A stretch of DNA of 64,000 nt from Halorussus halobius (GCF_004765805.1 NZ_SBIU01000006.1:62001-126000); one strand, 5' to 3'; counted from the stretch's first letter, positions 17,454 through 29,261 are shown. Program-made: numbers and translations. Notes: generated from the letters alone by a model not told the origin.

Positions 17454-17552
17454 CGGCCGTACGCGCGTCGGGACCGTGACGACCGCCAACGCGTCGCGCG
17501 AAATCGTCCGTCACCGCGACCTATTTGGGCCCTGCCCACACAACCCACGCCC

Positions 17553-18023
17553 ATGCACGAACGAGCCGAGGAGTTCGCGGAGCGCGCCCGCCGCGAGTAC
17601 GAGTTCGAGGTCGACGTCGAGGAGTTCCCCGAGGGGACCAAGACCGCCGAGGACGCTGCCGAGGCGGTCGGCTGCGACGTTGCCCAGATAGCCAGCAGCA
17701 TCGCCATGCGGGCCGACGACGCGCTGGTCGTGGTCGTCACCAGCGGCGCGAATCGGGTCGACGCCGACCGGGTCGCGGACCTGCTCGACGCCGAGTCGGT
17801 CGAGATGGCCGACGCCGGCGAGATAAAGTCGGTGCTGGGCTGGTCCATCGGCGGCGTGCCGCCGTTCTGCCACGACGCCGAGGTGCCGACGCTGATGGAC
17901 GAGACGCTGACCACCTTCGAGACGGTGTGGGCCGCCGCCGGCACGCCCGAGGCGGTGTTCCCGATAGCCCCGGACGAACTCGAATCGCTCTCCGGGGCCG
18001 AGGTCGCGGCCGTCGCGGAATGA
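17553..18023 (+). CDS. YbaK/ProX-type aminoacyl-tRNA deacylase
   Basis: A 156-residue protein that should hydrolyse mischarged aminoacyl-tRNA in trans, such as Cys-tRNA-Pro or Ala-tRNA-Pro. Seen are the YbaK fold motifs FPEGTKTAEDAAEAVGCDVA, QIASSIAMRADDALVVVVTS, and the substrate loop LGWSIGGVPPFCHD with the GGVPP turn. The length is standard. A CTATTTGGG element about 29 nt before the ATG suggests a leaderless transcript. It is convergent with katG, and a 29-bp tandem repeat fills the space between the two stops. Confidence 0.88.
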   Translation: MHERAEEFAERARREYEFEVDVEEFPEGTKTAEDAAEAVGCDVAQIASSIAMRADDALVVVVTSGANRVDADRVADLLDAESVEMADAGEIKSVLGWSIGGVPPFCHDAEVPTLMDETLTTFETVWAAAGTPEAVFPIAPDELESLSGAEVAAVAE

Positions 18024-18071
18024 GGGAGACGTCCCCGACGGCGGAACCGAATCGAAACCGAAGCGAAGCGC

Positions 18072-18158
18072 GGAACGAAGCTGAGAGCGGTGAGAAGCGC
18101 GGAACGGGGCTGAGAGCGGTGAGAAGCGCGGAACGGGGCCGAGAGCGGTGAGAAGCGC
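18072..18158. repeat. 29-bp tandem repeat, three copies
   Basis: Units start at 18072, 18101 and 18130 and differ at few bases: GGAACGAAGCTGAGAGCGGT, then GGAACGGGGCTGAGAGCGGT, then GGAACGGGGCCGAGAGCGGT, each followed by GAGAAGCGC. A partial unit precedes the first. The array fills the space between the convergent YbaK and katG genes, ending 7 bp before the katG stop. Confidence 0.9.
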
Positions 18159-18164
18159 GGGTCG

Positions 18165-20498
<2,334 letters not shown>

Positions 20499-20529
20499 CT
20501 ATCTGGTTCTCCGATAGCGAGTATCTAGG

Positions 20530-20577
20530 CCAAACTCGACATCATATCTTTCTTATTAAAGAATTTTTCTTTTCTCT
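20530..20577. other. AT-rich island with palindrome between katG and moxR
   Basis: Within the 381-bp divergent spacer, bases 20530-20577 are strikingly A/T-rich for this genome. They include TTCTT-ATTA-AAGAA (20550-20563), a perfect 5-bp inverted repeat, and a T-rich run to 20576. It lies about 80-110 bp upstream of the katG TATA box and could hold a regulator site. No other feature is seen in 20581-20806. Confidence 0.4.
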
Positions 20578-20806
20578 TCGCCATCTCCCGGCGGGTTCGC
20601 GCGAGCCTCGCCGTCCCGGTCGGCTCGACCCACGGGCGCGAGCCGGGCGGACGTTCTGACGGGTTCTAGAACAGAACCGGGGACCGTACCTTTCAGCCAG
20701 CCGCGACGTCGGGCCGCTCGCGGTCGCGGCCGGACCGCTCGGGCCGAACCGACGTCCGGCCGGCGCGAGGCCGAACCTTCTTTGTCGCTCGCTCGGACCC
20801 ACGGTC

Positions 20807-21763
20807 ATGGACCAATCCACGGCGACCGAGCGATGCGAGCGCGTCCTCGACGCGGTCGGCTCGGCGGTCGTCACCGACCGTGAGTTCCTCGAAACCGTGC
20901 TGACCGGCGTCCTCGCCCGCGGGCACGTCCTGCTAGAGGACGTGCCCGGCACGGGCAAGACGCTGACCGCGCGCTCGTTCGCGAACGCGCTCGGGCTCTC
21001 GTTTTCGCGCATCCAGTTCACGCCCGACCTGCTCCCGGCCGACATCACCGGCTCGAACGTGTACGACGAGGGGACCGGCGAGTTCGAGTTCTCGGCCGGC
21101 CCGGTGTTCGCCAACGTGGTGCTGGCCGACGAAATCAACCGCGCGCCGCCAAAGACCCAGGCCGCGCTGCTCGAAGCCATGGGCGAGGGACAGGTCACGG
21201 TCGACGGGACGACCCACGACCTGCCCGACCCGTTCTTCGTGCTGGCCACGCAGAACCCGGTCGAACAGGAGGGCACCTTCGGGCTGCCCGAGGCCCAGCG
21301 CGACCGCTTCATCGTCAAGACCGCGATGGGCTACCCGGCGTTCGAGGGCGAGCGCGAACTCGTCGACCGCCGGGCCGACCGCACCGCGAAGGCACCCAGC
21401 GTCGAGCCGGTGATGGCGGGCGAGGAGGTGCCCGCCGTCCAGCGCGTGTTAGAGTCGGTCCGGGTCGACCCCAAAATCCGGGACTACGTGGTCGCGCTCG
21501 GCCGCGCGACTCGCGAGGACGACCGCGTGGCCGTCGGGGTCTCGCCCCGGGGCGTCCAGCGCCTGTTCGAGGCGGCCCGCGCCCGCGCCGTGATATCGGA
21601 CCGCGAGTACGTCGTTCCCGACGACGTCAAGCGCGTCGCGGAGCCGACGTTCACCCACCGGCTCGTGCTGACCGACGAGGCCAGCGTCCGGGGTGCCGAC
21701 CGCGGCGCGGTCGTCGACGACGTGCTGGACCGGGTCGAGGTGCCGGCGGTCAAATCGCCGTAG
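20807..21763 (+). CDS. MoxR-family AAA+ ATPase
   Basis: A 318-residue AAA+ chaperone-like ATPase. Walker A is LLEDVPGTGKTLTARSFA (Lys near 49) and Walker B is VVLADEINRAPPKTQAALLE (Asp-Glu near 106). Sensor 1 is in FFVLATQNPVEQEGTFGLPE and the arginine finger region is EAQRDRFIV. MoxR proteins commonly work with DUF58 and transglutaminase proteins in maturing or assembling surface complexes. Here the DUF58/transglutaminase operon lies just beyond the next gene on the opposite strand, which keeps the usual association but in convergent orientation. No clear TATA box is seen. Confidence 0.92.
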   Translation: MDQSTATERCERVLDAVGSAVVTDREFLETVLTGVLARGHVLLEDVPGTGKTLTARSFANALGLSFSRIQFTPDLLPADITGSNVYDEGTGEFEFSAGPVFANVVLADEINRAPPKTQAALLEAMGEGQVTVDGTTHDLPDPFFVLATQNPVEQEGTFGLPEAQRDRFIVKTAMGYPAFEGERELVDRRADRTAKAPSVEPVMAGEEVPAVQRVLESVRVDPKIRDYVVALGRATREDDRVAVGVSPRGVQRLFEAARARAVISDREYVVPDDVKRVAEPTFTHRLVLTDEASVRGADRGAVVDDVLDRVEVPAVKSP

Positions 21764-21887
21764 CTCGCGCACGCCGCTTTCGGTTCGCGCGCACGCACCG
21801 CCGTCGACGCCCCGAACGTCATCGGTCCCGTTGTCGGTCGCGTGGAATCCGCCCCGGGAATTTCCGTCCGCGAGTCGACCGCCCGGC

Positions 21888-22187
21888 ATGGTCGAGAAGG
21901 CGCGCCGAGCCGAGGTCGAGGAGCCGAGGCCCGACTCGACGTGGGCGGTGTTCGCTCGCGAGGACGCCGGCGACCCGGTCCGCCACGTGGGGACGCTCCC
22001 CGCGGGGGACGCCCGGGAGGCCCACGCCGAGGCGACGCGGCTGTTGTGCTGGTACGCCGACGAGGTGTGGGTCTGTCCGAGCGAATCGGTCCGGAAGTTC
22101 TCCGTGGACGCGGCCGAGGGTTCGGAAATCGGCGATTCGCCGGCTCACGAGCCGGCGGGCGACGAGCCCCGGACCCACGAGCTGTAG
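21888..22187 (+). CDS. Htur_1727-type small protein (candidate radical-SAM partner)
   Basis: A 99-residue protein. The segment MVEKARRAEVEEPR, then WAVFAREDAGDPVRHVGTL, then TRLLCWYADEVWVCPSES, closely follows what I recall of the Htur_1727 family, proposed as a radical-SAM-modified peptide precursor and distantly like the PaaB subunit of phenylacetyl-CoA epoxidase. Residues ~70-99 form an acidic tail. In the founding case a radical-SAM gene is adjacent; none occurs in this window, so this copy is an orphan. It lies 124 bp after moxR and convergent with the DUF7519-like gene. Family placement is from memory of motifs. Confidence 0.7.
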   Translation: MVEKARRAEVEEPRPDSTWAVFAREDAGDPVRHVGTLPAGDAREAHAEATRLLCWYADEVWVCPSESVRKFSVDAAEGSEIGDSPAHEPAGDEPRTHEL

Positions 22188-22197
22188 CCCTCGCGTC

Positions 22198-23850
22198 TCA
22201 GCGCAGCGCCAGCACCAGCAACACGACCGCCGCGACCGCGCCGACGAGCGCGACCGCGACGGCGGTGAACGTCCCGCCGGAGTCGACGCCGACCCAGTCG
22301 GTCGCGGTCACGCCCGCCAGCCGCGCGGCCGCGAGCGCGGCCAGCCCGCCCACGCCGACCGACGCGAGCCCGTGGAGGGGCTCGACCCGACTGCGCATCC
22401 CGCGGCGGCCGACCTCCGCGCCCAGCGTCGCGCCGAACGCCCCGACGTCGCGGACGACGAGCCCGGCGACCAGCCCGCCCAGCAGGACCCACAGCGGCGC
22501 GCCGACCGTGCCCGCGAACGCCGCGGCCGCGAACAGCCCGGTGCCGGCCAGCGCCGTCCCGGCCGCCCGGTCGCCGACGAACCCGAACAGGAACCACAGC
22601 GAGAGCGCGAACAGCGCGAGGGCCGCCAGCACCAGCACGCCGGCGACGAGTCCGAGGACGACCGTCTCCGAGCCGTAGAACGTCACGACGCCGTCGGCGA
22701 CCTCGCGGACCCGCCCGGCCAGGGGCCGGTCGAGCCGCCCCGCGACGAAGCCGACCAGCGCCCGCCGAACCGCGCCGTGGACCGCGAAGACGCCCGCGAG
22801 CACGCCCAGCCCGGCGACGAGGGGCGCGTAGTCGGCCAGTACTTCGCGGACCGAGACGCGGGAGAACCGCCGGGCCAGCGCCGCGCTCACGGCGACCGCG
22901 CCCGCGACGAGCGCGATTCCGACCAGCGCGCGACGGAGCCCGGCCGCGGTCGTGAGTTCCACGAGCGGGCCGTAGGCGGCCCCCGGTATCACCTCGCGCG
23001 CGACGCCGGCCTCCTCGAAGAGGAAGACGAAGAGCCCGGCCAGCAGCCACAGCACGGTCACGACGAGCAGCCGATTCGTCGTCCGTTCGAGCGCGGCCAC
23101 CAACTCGACCGCCTCGACGTCGCCGACCGTCGCCCCGCCCGCGAGCGCCCGCAGGGGCAGGGTCCGGACCGCCCGGTGGACAGCGAAACACGCCGCCGCG
23201 AACAGGACGCCGAAGCCGAGCGCGCCGAGACGGTCGGGTGCCGGCGCGACCAGCCAGTCGACCGCGTTCCCGAGGAGTTCGCCGGGCACCCCGGCAGCCC
23301 CGGACGCGACGTTCTCGACCAGCGCGCGACCGGCCAGCGCGACGAACGCGGTGACCGACGGTAGCGCCACGCCGGCCGCGAGGTCACGGGTCCGCCGCAC
23401 CGACCGCCCCGTGAGGTCGCCCCGAATCGACGCGACCGCGCCGAAGACCGCGAGCGTCGACCCCCACAGCACCGCCAGCACGCCCACGATGCGGAGGCTC
23501 TGGCCGACCACGCCGGTCTGGGAGGCGGCGGGGAACGACGCCGCGAACGCCACGACGAACTCGTAGCCGACGCCGGCGGCGACGCCCGCGCCCGCCGGGA
23601 CCAACAGCAGGCTCGCGGCCAGCGTCGCCGGCACCTGCCAGCGGTCGACGGCGAGCAGCCGGACCGCGACCGCCAGACAGACCGCGCCCGCCCCGGCGAC
23701 GAGCGCGCCGGTCCGGACCCCGACGGCGGCGGTCAGCGCGGCGACGCTCCCTGCGGTCGCGACGAGCGCGAGCGTGGTGCTGGCGCGGGTCGGCGACCAG
23801 TTGGCCTCCCCGAGTCCGGCGTCGGGGTCGTCTATTTGTCCGTCTGTCAT
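22198..23850 (-). CDS. Polytopic membrane protein (DUF7519-like), last gene of the MoxR-associated operon
   Basis: A 550-residue protein with roughly 14 hydrophobic helices from residue 25 to the C-terminus, a short acidic N-terminal tail (MTDGQIDDPDAGLGEANWSP) and no enzyme motif I can identify. I recall the family as haloarchaeal DUF7519, found with DUF58 and transglutaminase genes. Its start overlaps the DUF58 stop by 4 bp (ATGA), so the two are translationally coupled. It may be the membrane platform of the complex, by inference only. The start at 23850 is fixed by the overlap; longer readings continue through the DUF58 gene out of frame. Confidence 0.75.
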   Translation of the reverse strand: MTDGQIDDPDAGLGEANWSPTRASTTLALVATAGSVAALTAAVGVRTGALVAGAGAVCLAVAVRLLAVDRWQVPATLAASLLLVPAGAGVAAGVGYEFVVAFAASFPAASQTGVVGQSLRIVGVLAVLWGSTLAVFGAVASIRGDLTGRSVRRTRDLAAGVALPSVTAFVALAGRALVENVASGAAGVPGELLGNAVDWLVAPAPDRLGALGFGVLFAAACFAVHRAVRTLPLRALAGGATVGDVEAVELVAALERTTNRLLVVTVLWLLAGLFVFLFEEAGVAREVIPGAAYGPLVELTTAAGLRRALVGIALVAGAVAVSAALARRFSRVSVREVLADYAPLVAGLGVLAGVFAVHGAVRRALVGFVAGRLDRPLAGRVREVADGVVTFYGSETVVLGLVAGVLVLAALALFALSLWFLFGFVGDRAAGTALAGTGLFAAAAFAGTVGAPLWVLLGGLVAGLVVRDVGAFGATLGAEVGRRGMRSRVEPLHGLASVGVGGLAALAAARLAGVTATDWVGVDSGGTFTAVAVALVGAVAAVVLLVLALR

Positions 23851-25277
23851 GGGTTGACTATCGACCGCAGCGAGCGTTCGAGCGCGACGTCCAGCGGGTC
23901 GTCGACGTCCCAGTCCACCACGGTCGCGCCGGCGGTCCGGAGGGCACGGAGCCTTGCGGCGCGCCGCGTCGCGGCCACGCGCCGGCCCGGCGAGTCCCCG
24001 GCGTCGCCGGTTCCGTCCCGCGCCCCGCCGGTCGCGTCCGGCGCGAGGACTGCGACGCGGTGGCCCCGCGCGGACAGCCCGCGGACCAGCGACGCGGGCC
24101 GGTCGTCGAGCACGGGTGAGACCAGCACGACCTGGGCGTCGGTCGGCAGGCGGGCCAGCAGCCGGCGGACCGTCTCGTCGTCCGCGACCGGGCGGTCGCC
24201 CGGCCGACCCCCGTCTGCGGTCGCGGCGGCCGACTCCCGGCTCCCGGTCGACGCCCGACCCCCGCCGAGCGACCCGCCGGTCCCGTCGTCGGGCACGTCC
24301 CCGGGGGCGTCCCGGTCGGCCGCGTGCGCGACCGCCTCGAACACGAGTTCGGCGCTCCCGACGCCGTCGGCGTCGGCCCACGGCAGGCCCTCGGCCGGGA
24401 GTGCGTCGGGCACGTCCTCGTCCAACAGCCCGAGCGCGGTGACGCTGGTCGCCACGCCGGCCCCGCCCAGCGCCTCGTGGAGCCGCTGGGCGGCGTACGC
24501 ACAGAGCGTGGCCCCGTTCGGGTAGCCGGCGCTCGGCCGCGCCCGGGCGGCTGGTCGGGCGTCCACGACGACGACCGCGTGGGCCGACCGCTCCTCGCGG
24601 AACGCTACCGTGGTGAGGTCGCCGGTCTTGGCGAACCGCCGCCAGTCGACCCGACTCAGGGAGTCGCCCGGTCGGTACTCCCGGGTGGAGTGGAACTCGA
24701 TTCCCTCCCCGCCCGCGTCGGTGCGCTGGGTGCCGACCCGCCGCGGGGTGGCCCGTGCGAACGGCGGCGCGGCCACCGACCGGGCACACGAGAGGGTCGC
24801 GTCGCCGCCGGCCGCGACCGAAAGCGTCGCGCGGTCGGTGGCGCTGACGGTCCGCACCCGGACGGCGGGGTCTTCGAACTCGTACTCGCCGGGCAGGGCC
24901 GCGACCGCGTACGAGAGGGTCGCGGACTCGCCCGGCCGGAGCGCGACGGCGGCCCGGGGCGAGCCCGACACCACCGCGAGTTCGTCGGGCACGCCGTCGA
25001 CCACTCGGACGTCAGCGAGCGCGGACTCGCCGTCGTTGCGGACCGACAGCGTCACCGCGACCGTCTCGCCGGGCGCGGGACTCGACGGCTCGAACGACCG
25101 CTCGACGGTGGGCGGGGTCGCGTCCGACAGCGACGAGAGCGCGCCGAAGGCCACGTAGCCCAGCGGGACGACCGCGGCCGCGAACAGCCGAGGGTCGGCG
25201 TACAGCAGGCCGAGCGCGGCCAAAAACAGGGTCCCCGCGAGCCCGCCCCGGTAGCGCCGGACCCGGGTCCGGGTCAT
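23847..25277 (-). CDS. DUF58 domain protein, membrane-anchored
   Basis: A 476-residue protein with an N-terminal helix pair (residues ~10-45). A beta-rich domain (about 60-180) follows with SPAPGETVAVTLSVRNDGES. The DUF58 core comes next, with its signature EGIEFHSTREYRPGDSLSRV, then DWRRFAKTGDLTTVAFREER, near residues 200-240. The C-terminal half resembles a von Willebrand A fold (HAVVVVDARPAAR ... AQVVLVSPVLDDRPASLV). DUF58 proteins act with MoxR ATPases. It overlaps the upstream DUF7269-like gene and the downstream DUF7519-like gene by 4 bp each. Confidence 0.88.
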   Translation of the reverse strand: MTRTRVRRYRGGLAGTLFLAALGLLYADPRLFAAAVVPLGYVAFGALSSLSDATPPTVERSFEPSSPAPGETVAVTLSVRNDGESALADVRVVDGVPDELAVVSGSPRAAVALRPGESATLSYAVAALPGEYEFEDPAVRVRTVSATDRATLSVAAGGDATLSCARSVAAPPFARATPRRVGTQRTDAGGEGIEFHSTREYRPGDSLSRVDWRRFAKTGDLTTVAFREERSAHAVVVVDARPAARARPSAGYPNGATLCAYAAQRLHEALGGAGVATSVTALGLLDEDVPDALPAEGLPWADADGVGSAELVFEAVAHAADRDAPGDVPDDGTGGSLGGGRASTGSRESAAATADGGRPGDRPVADDETVRRLLARLPTDAQVVLVSPVLDDRPASLVRGLSARGHRVAVLAPDATGGARDGTGDAGDSPGRRVAATRRAARLRALRTAGATVVDWDVDDPLDVALERSLRSIVNP

Positions 25278-25912
25278 CGCTCACCTCCGAGCCGGTCGCG
25301 CTCGGCCGCGGCTTCGACGGCGTCGACGGTCCGGTTGATGCGACGTCGGCGCTCGGCCGGCGGGTCGAGCCACGCCCGGAGCCGGGCCGCCAGCGGGGCG
25401 TCGGGCCCGTCATCGTCGGCGAGGAACGCGGCCGCGAGCCGGTCGTCGGTCCACGCGCCGGTCTCGACCGCGCGGCGGGCCGCCTCCGGCTCGCGGCCGC
25501 CCGGGCGAGCGACCGCGTACGCGGCGGTGTCGGCCAGCGATTCGCGCACCATCCGGAGCGCGAGGTCGTCGCCCGAGCACGCCGCGCCGACCCGGTCGTC
25601 GAACGACCCGCCCGTCCGGGCCCGGCCGGCCGCGCTCGCGACCTCCGGCGCGGTGCCGGTCCGCGCGAAGCGGGCGGTCGGGCTCGCCCGGGCCGCCCGC
25701 TCGGCCGCGCGCGCCGCCGACCCGCCCCGCGCCGTCACGGCCGCGAACGCCAGCACGGCGAGGCCAAGCGCCAGCAGGAGCCGTCCGGGCGGGAGGGTCT
25801 CGACGAGCGGGTCGACCAGCGGGACGGCGTCGACGAGTTCGGGCCGGTAGGCGACCGCGCCCGCCGCGAGGGTCGCGAGCGCGCCCAGCCCGCCCAGAAG
25901 CCGGGTGCGCAT
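25274..25912 (-). CDS. Two-helix membrane protein of the DUF58 operon (DUF7269-like)
   Basis: A 212-residue protein. Two hydrophobic segments at about residues 7-22 and 42-62 are followed by a ~150-residue soluble helical, Ala/Arg-rich domain ending RINRTVDAVEAAAERDRLGG. I recall this position in the operon as DUF7269; function is unknown. The ATG overlaps the transglutaminase stop by one base (TGATG), and its stop overlaps the DUF58 ATG (ATGA). The four genes are therefore almost certainly one translationally coupled unit. Confidence 0.75.
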   Translation of the reverse strand: MRTRLLGGLGALATLAAGAVAYRPELVDAVPLVDPLVETLPPGRLLLALGLAVLAFAAVTARGGSAARAAERAARASPTARFARTGTAPEVASAAGRARTGGSFDDRVGAACSGDDLALRMVRESLADTAAYAVARPGGREPEAARRAVETGAWTDDRLAAAFLADDDGPDAPLAARLRAWLDPPAERRRRINRTVDAVEAAAERDRLGGER

Positions 25913-28900
25913 CAGTCGTCACCTCCCGGCGTGGTCGCTTCCTCCGGGGCGTCTCGGCCCGCCGGACCGCCCCGTTCCGGTCCGTCCCCGCGCTCGGGGT
26001 CGTCCCCGCCGGCCGACTCGTCGGGGCTCGGGCGGGCGGCCCGCTCGATGGTCCCGACCGCGCGCTCGATGCGGGCCAGTCGGTCGGCGGGCGAGCGCGC
26101 GCCGTACTCCACGTCCCGGAAGGCGTCCCGGAGCGTCACCACCGCGCCGGCCGGCAGGTCGTCCTCGCGGATGGCGTGGGCGGCGAGTTCCCCCGGCGTG
26201 GTCGACTCGGGGTCGCGGACCGAGACGACGCCGAGGAAGTCGGCCCACGCCTCCCTGAGCGTCCGGTAGGAGTCGGCGTCGCGGTCGGGCGCGTCGGGCG
26301 CGGCTCGGACGCGCGAGCCGACCGACTCGTCGGCGGGGCCGGTCGCGCTGGCCCGCGCGGCCCGGACGCGCTCGCGCAACCAGGCTCGGAGCCGGCCGAG
26401 CAGTCCGCCCGACCACGCCCGGACGCGAGCGAGCAGTTCGCGGACGGTCGACTCGCCGGCCCGGAGGTCGCGGAGCGCCGCCAGCAGGCGGTCGAGCGCG
26501 GCCCGCGCGCGGCTGACGAGGCGTTCGAGCCCGTCCGCGACGCCGAACAGGAGCGCGACCGCGAGCCCCGGGACGGCTCGCACGCCCGCGACCAGCAGGC
26601 CCGCGAGGCGGCGCGGCCCGTAGCCGCGCCGCCGAGCTCCGTAGCCGAGCCCGCCGACGACCAGCGCCGCCCCGCCGAGCACCGCCGCGAGGTTCGCGAA
26701 CAGCCCCGAGACGGTGGTCCGGTCGGTCTGGCCGCGGGCCGAGACGACCACGTCCGCGCTCGACTGGAACGGCAGGGCCGTCGACGCGAAGCCCTCGAAG
26801 TCGGTCCTCGCGGTCGCGCCGGCGACGTCGACCCGGGCGTCCGAGGCGGGTTCGCCGCCGTAGGTCGCGGCCACCTCGACCGGCGTTCCGGGGAGCGCCA
26901 GCGGGAGCGCGGGGGCGACCGAGACGTTCAGCCGCGGTATCTCGACGGTGGTCTCGCCGGCCACGGGGCCGCGCTCGACCCGGAGGGTCGCGTTCCCCGG
27001 CGCGTCGGGTAGTCGGACCTCGGCCCGCCCGCGCCGGTCGGTACTGGCGACCCGCTCGCCGTCGAGCACCACCGTCCCGTTCCGGACCGGCACGTCCTCG
27101 ACCGTCGCGGTCACGACCACCTGCGAGTCGACCGCGACGTCGCCCGACATCGACAGCGAGGCGTCGGTGGCCAGTTCGTACTCGGTGCCGTTGCCGCCGC
27201 TTCCGTCGCCCGCGGGGCTCGACTGTTGCGTCCGGGCGTCGAGCGCGAGCGACCGGAGCGGCGCGCGCGACAGGCTCATCGGCGCGTCGAGTCCCGGCGG
27301 CACCGCGGCGACGCCGGACCCGTCCGGCGGGTCGACCCCGCCGCCGAGCGCGTCGACGTCGTCGGCCGTGCTCGCGCCGCCGTCGGCGACCGTGACGGTC
27401 AGGTTCTCGACGTAGGGCACCTGCGCGGTCACGGTCCCGTCCTCGCCGGTGGTGCCGACGCGCTCGCCGTCGAAGCGGACGGCCACGCCGGCGGCGGGGC
27501 TCCCGCCGTCGCTGACCTCGACCGTCACCGTCGCGCCCGGGACCGGCGTCCGGTTGAGCGCCACGTCGTACTCGTCGTCGTCCGGGGAGTCGTCGTCCGG
27601 TTCGTCGTCGGACGAGGAGTCGTCGTCCGGGGAGTCCTCGCCGGACGCGGTGGTCGTCGGGGCCTGTTCGGTCGTGGTCGGCTCCGAGCCGTCCGACTCG
27701 GACTCGCCGGATTCGGTCCCGGACTCGCCCGTCGTCGGGGCGTCGCTCGTCGCGGTGGCGTCGTCGCTCGCCCCGGTCGACGCGTCGCCGCCCGACGAGG
27801 ACTCGCCCGTCGTTCCGTCGGCGGTGGGAGGGCCGTCGTCGCCGGGGGTCCCGTCGGACTCGCCAGCGCCCTCCGACGACCCGGCGTCGGTGGACTCCCC
27901 GGACGACCCGTTCGGCGAGAGCCGCTCGCCGGGGCTGCCGGGTTCGGTCGGCTGGTAGTCGCCGGCGTCGGTCCCGGTCTCGTTCGCGAGCGCCCGCTGC
28001 TCGGACTGGAGGCGCTCGCTGCCCGGCGTGGGGTCGAACGTCACCCACCCGACGTCCGGGAAGTACACCTCGACCCACGCGTGGGCGTTCATCTCCCGGA
28101 CCTCGTAGGTGTTGGGCGCGACCCGCTGGCCGGTGGAGTAGCCCACCGCGTACCGGGCGGGCACGTCCTGAGTCCGGAGCATCGCGGTCATCGCGGTCGC
28201 GAAGTACTCGCAGTACCCCTCCTCCATCTCGAAGACGAACTCGGAGGCGACGTCGCCCTCCGGGGCGGCGGCGTCAAGCGAGTAGTTCTTGGTCGACTCC
28301 AGCCACGACTCGACGCGCACGGCGGCGTCGTACGGCGAGTCGGCGTCGGCGGTCAACTCGTCGGTGAACGTCGCGAGCTCGTCGGTGCCGTCGGGAAGCC
28401 CGGTGTACCGACGCTCCAGTTCGTCCGGATACGCCCGGCCCGCGGTCCGGAGGACGTCGGGGTCGTCGGCCGGTCGGTGGCTGACTCCCGAGTAGCTCGC
28501 GCCCGCCGGGACGCGGTCGTCGGTCGCGAACGCCCGCCGGTCGGTGACCAGCACCGAGTCGGTCGTCACTCCCTCGTCGCCCGAGAGAGTCGCGGGCCGC
28601 CAGACGCTCGGGAGCGCGGTCGCCGACCGGTTGAGCGTCACCCGGTACTCGACCTCCCGGTCGCGGAGGCCGTCGCCGGCTATCGGGCCGTCGTAGGGCC
28701 GGCGCTCGCCGGTCCGCTCCCAGCCCGAGCCGGTGTAGGCGTCGTACGCGCCGGTCCGCCAGTAGGCCGGGGCGGTGCTCTGCACGACGAAGTGGACCGA
28801 GGGGTCCTGCGAGCGGAAGGTGGCGTTCTCGCCGGCCATCGACCCGCCGACCGAGGTCTCGCCGCCCGGGTTCAGCGCGCCGAGTCCGCCGCCGGACCCG

Positions 28901-29154
28901 GCCCCTCCGGGAATCGACCCCTCGGCCGGGAGGCCGGAGCCGGCACCGCCGCTTCCGGGGTCGCCGTAGAGGTTCACGTCGTGCTGGGGCACGGCCGAGC
29001 CGACCGGCGTGCGCCCGAGGCCGCCCTCCGATATCGCCGGGACGACGCTGCCCGCGAGGACGACCGCCACCACGCACGCTATCGTCAGGAGCGCGCGCAG
29101 CCGGTCGCGCTTCGAGTCGCCGTCGGACGGGAGCGTCGGGAGCTTCTCGGACAT
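25912..29154 (-). CDS. Transglutaminase-like membrane protein with DUF4129-type C-terminus
   Basis: A 1080-residue surface protein heading the MoxR-associated operon. An N-terminal helix at about 21-42 is followed by a Gly-rich segment, an outer domain, and the transglutaminase core with the triad in EEGYCEYFATAMT (Cys315), NAHAWVEVYF (His) and WVTFDPTPGS (Asp). A long Ser/Thr/Asp/Glu-rich linker (about 400-540) looks like a glycosylated spacer. Two to three Ig-like beta domains follow, then membrane helices near 820-880 and a cytoplasmic helical region resembling DUF4129. Most homologues have five or six N-terminal helices; here there is one. The start at 29154 is favoured by MSEKLPTLPSDGDSKRDRL preceding the helix. 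Confidence 0.87.
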   Translation of the reverse strand: MSEKLPTLPSDGDSKRDRLRALLTIACVVAVVLAGSVVPAISEGGLGRTPVGSAVPQHDVNLYGDPGSGGAGSGLPAEGSIPGGAGSGGGLGALNPGGETSVGGSMAGENATFRSQDPSVHFVVQSTAPAYWRTGAYDAYTGSGWERTGERRPYDGPIAGDGLRDREVEYRVTLNRSATALPSVWRPATLSGDEGVTTDSVLVTDRRAFATDDRVPAGASYSGVSHRPADDPDVLRTAGRAYPDELERRYTGLPDGTDELATFTDELTADADSPYDAAVRVESWLESTKNYSLDAAAPEGDVASEFVFEMEEGYCEYFATAMTAMLRTQDVPARYAVGYSTGQRVAPNTYEVREMNAHAWVEVYFPDVGWVTFDPTPGSERLQSEQRALANETGTDAGDYQPTEPGSPGERLSPNGSSGESTDAGSSEGAGESDGTPGDDGPPTADGTTGESSSGGDASTGASDDATATSDAPTTGESGTESGESESDGSEPTTTEQAPTTTASGEDSPDDDSSSDDEPDDDSPDDDEYDVALNRTPVPGATVTVEVSDGGSPAAGVAVRFDGERVGTTGEDGTVTAQVPYVENLTVTVADGGASTADDVDALGGGVDPPDGSGVAAVPPGLDAPMSLSRAPLRSLALDARTQQSSPAGDGSGGNGTEYELATDASLSMSGDVAVDSQVVVTATVEDVPVRNGTVVLDGERVASTDRRGRAEVRLPDAPGNATLRVERGPVAGETTVEIPRLNVSVAPALPLALPGTPVEVAATYGGEPASDARVDVAGATARTDFEGFASTALPFQSSADVVVSARGQTDRTTVSGLFANLAAVLGGAALVVGGLGYGARRRGYGPRRLAGLLVAGVRAVPGLAVALLFGVADGLERLVSRARAALDRLLAALRDLRAGESTVRELLARVRAWSGGLLGRLRAWLRERVRAARASATGPADESVGSRVRAAPDAPDRDADSYRTLREAWADFLGVVSVRDPESTTPGELAAHAIREDDLPAGAVVTLRDAFRDVEYGARSPADRLARIERAVGTIERAARPSPDESAGGDDPERGDGPERGGPAGRDAPEEATTPGGDD

Positions 29155-29261
29155 GAGGTGGTCGTTCCGATGGGAGCCGACCGGGCCGAGTCGGTCGGCC
29201 GGGACGGCCGGAGTGGTTCGTCGTGCCGCGGGGACGGTCGGCGGCGCGGTTCGTTGCCGAT

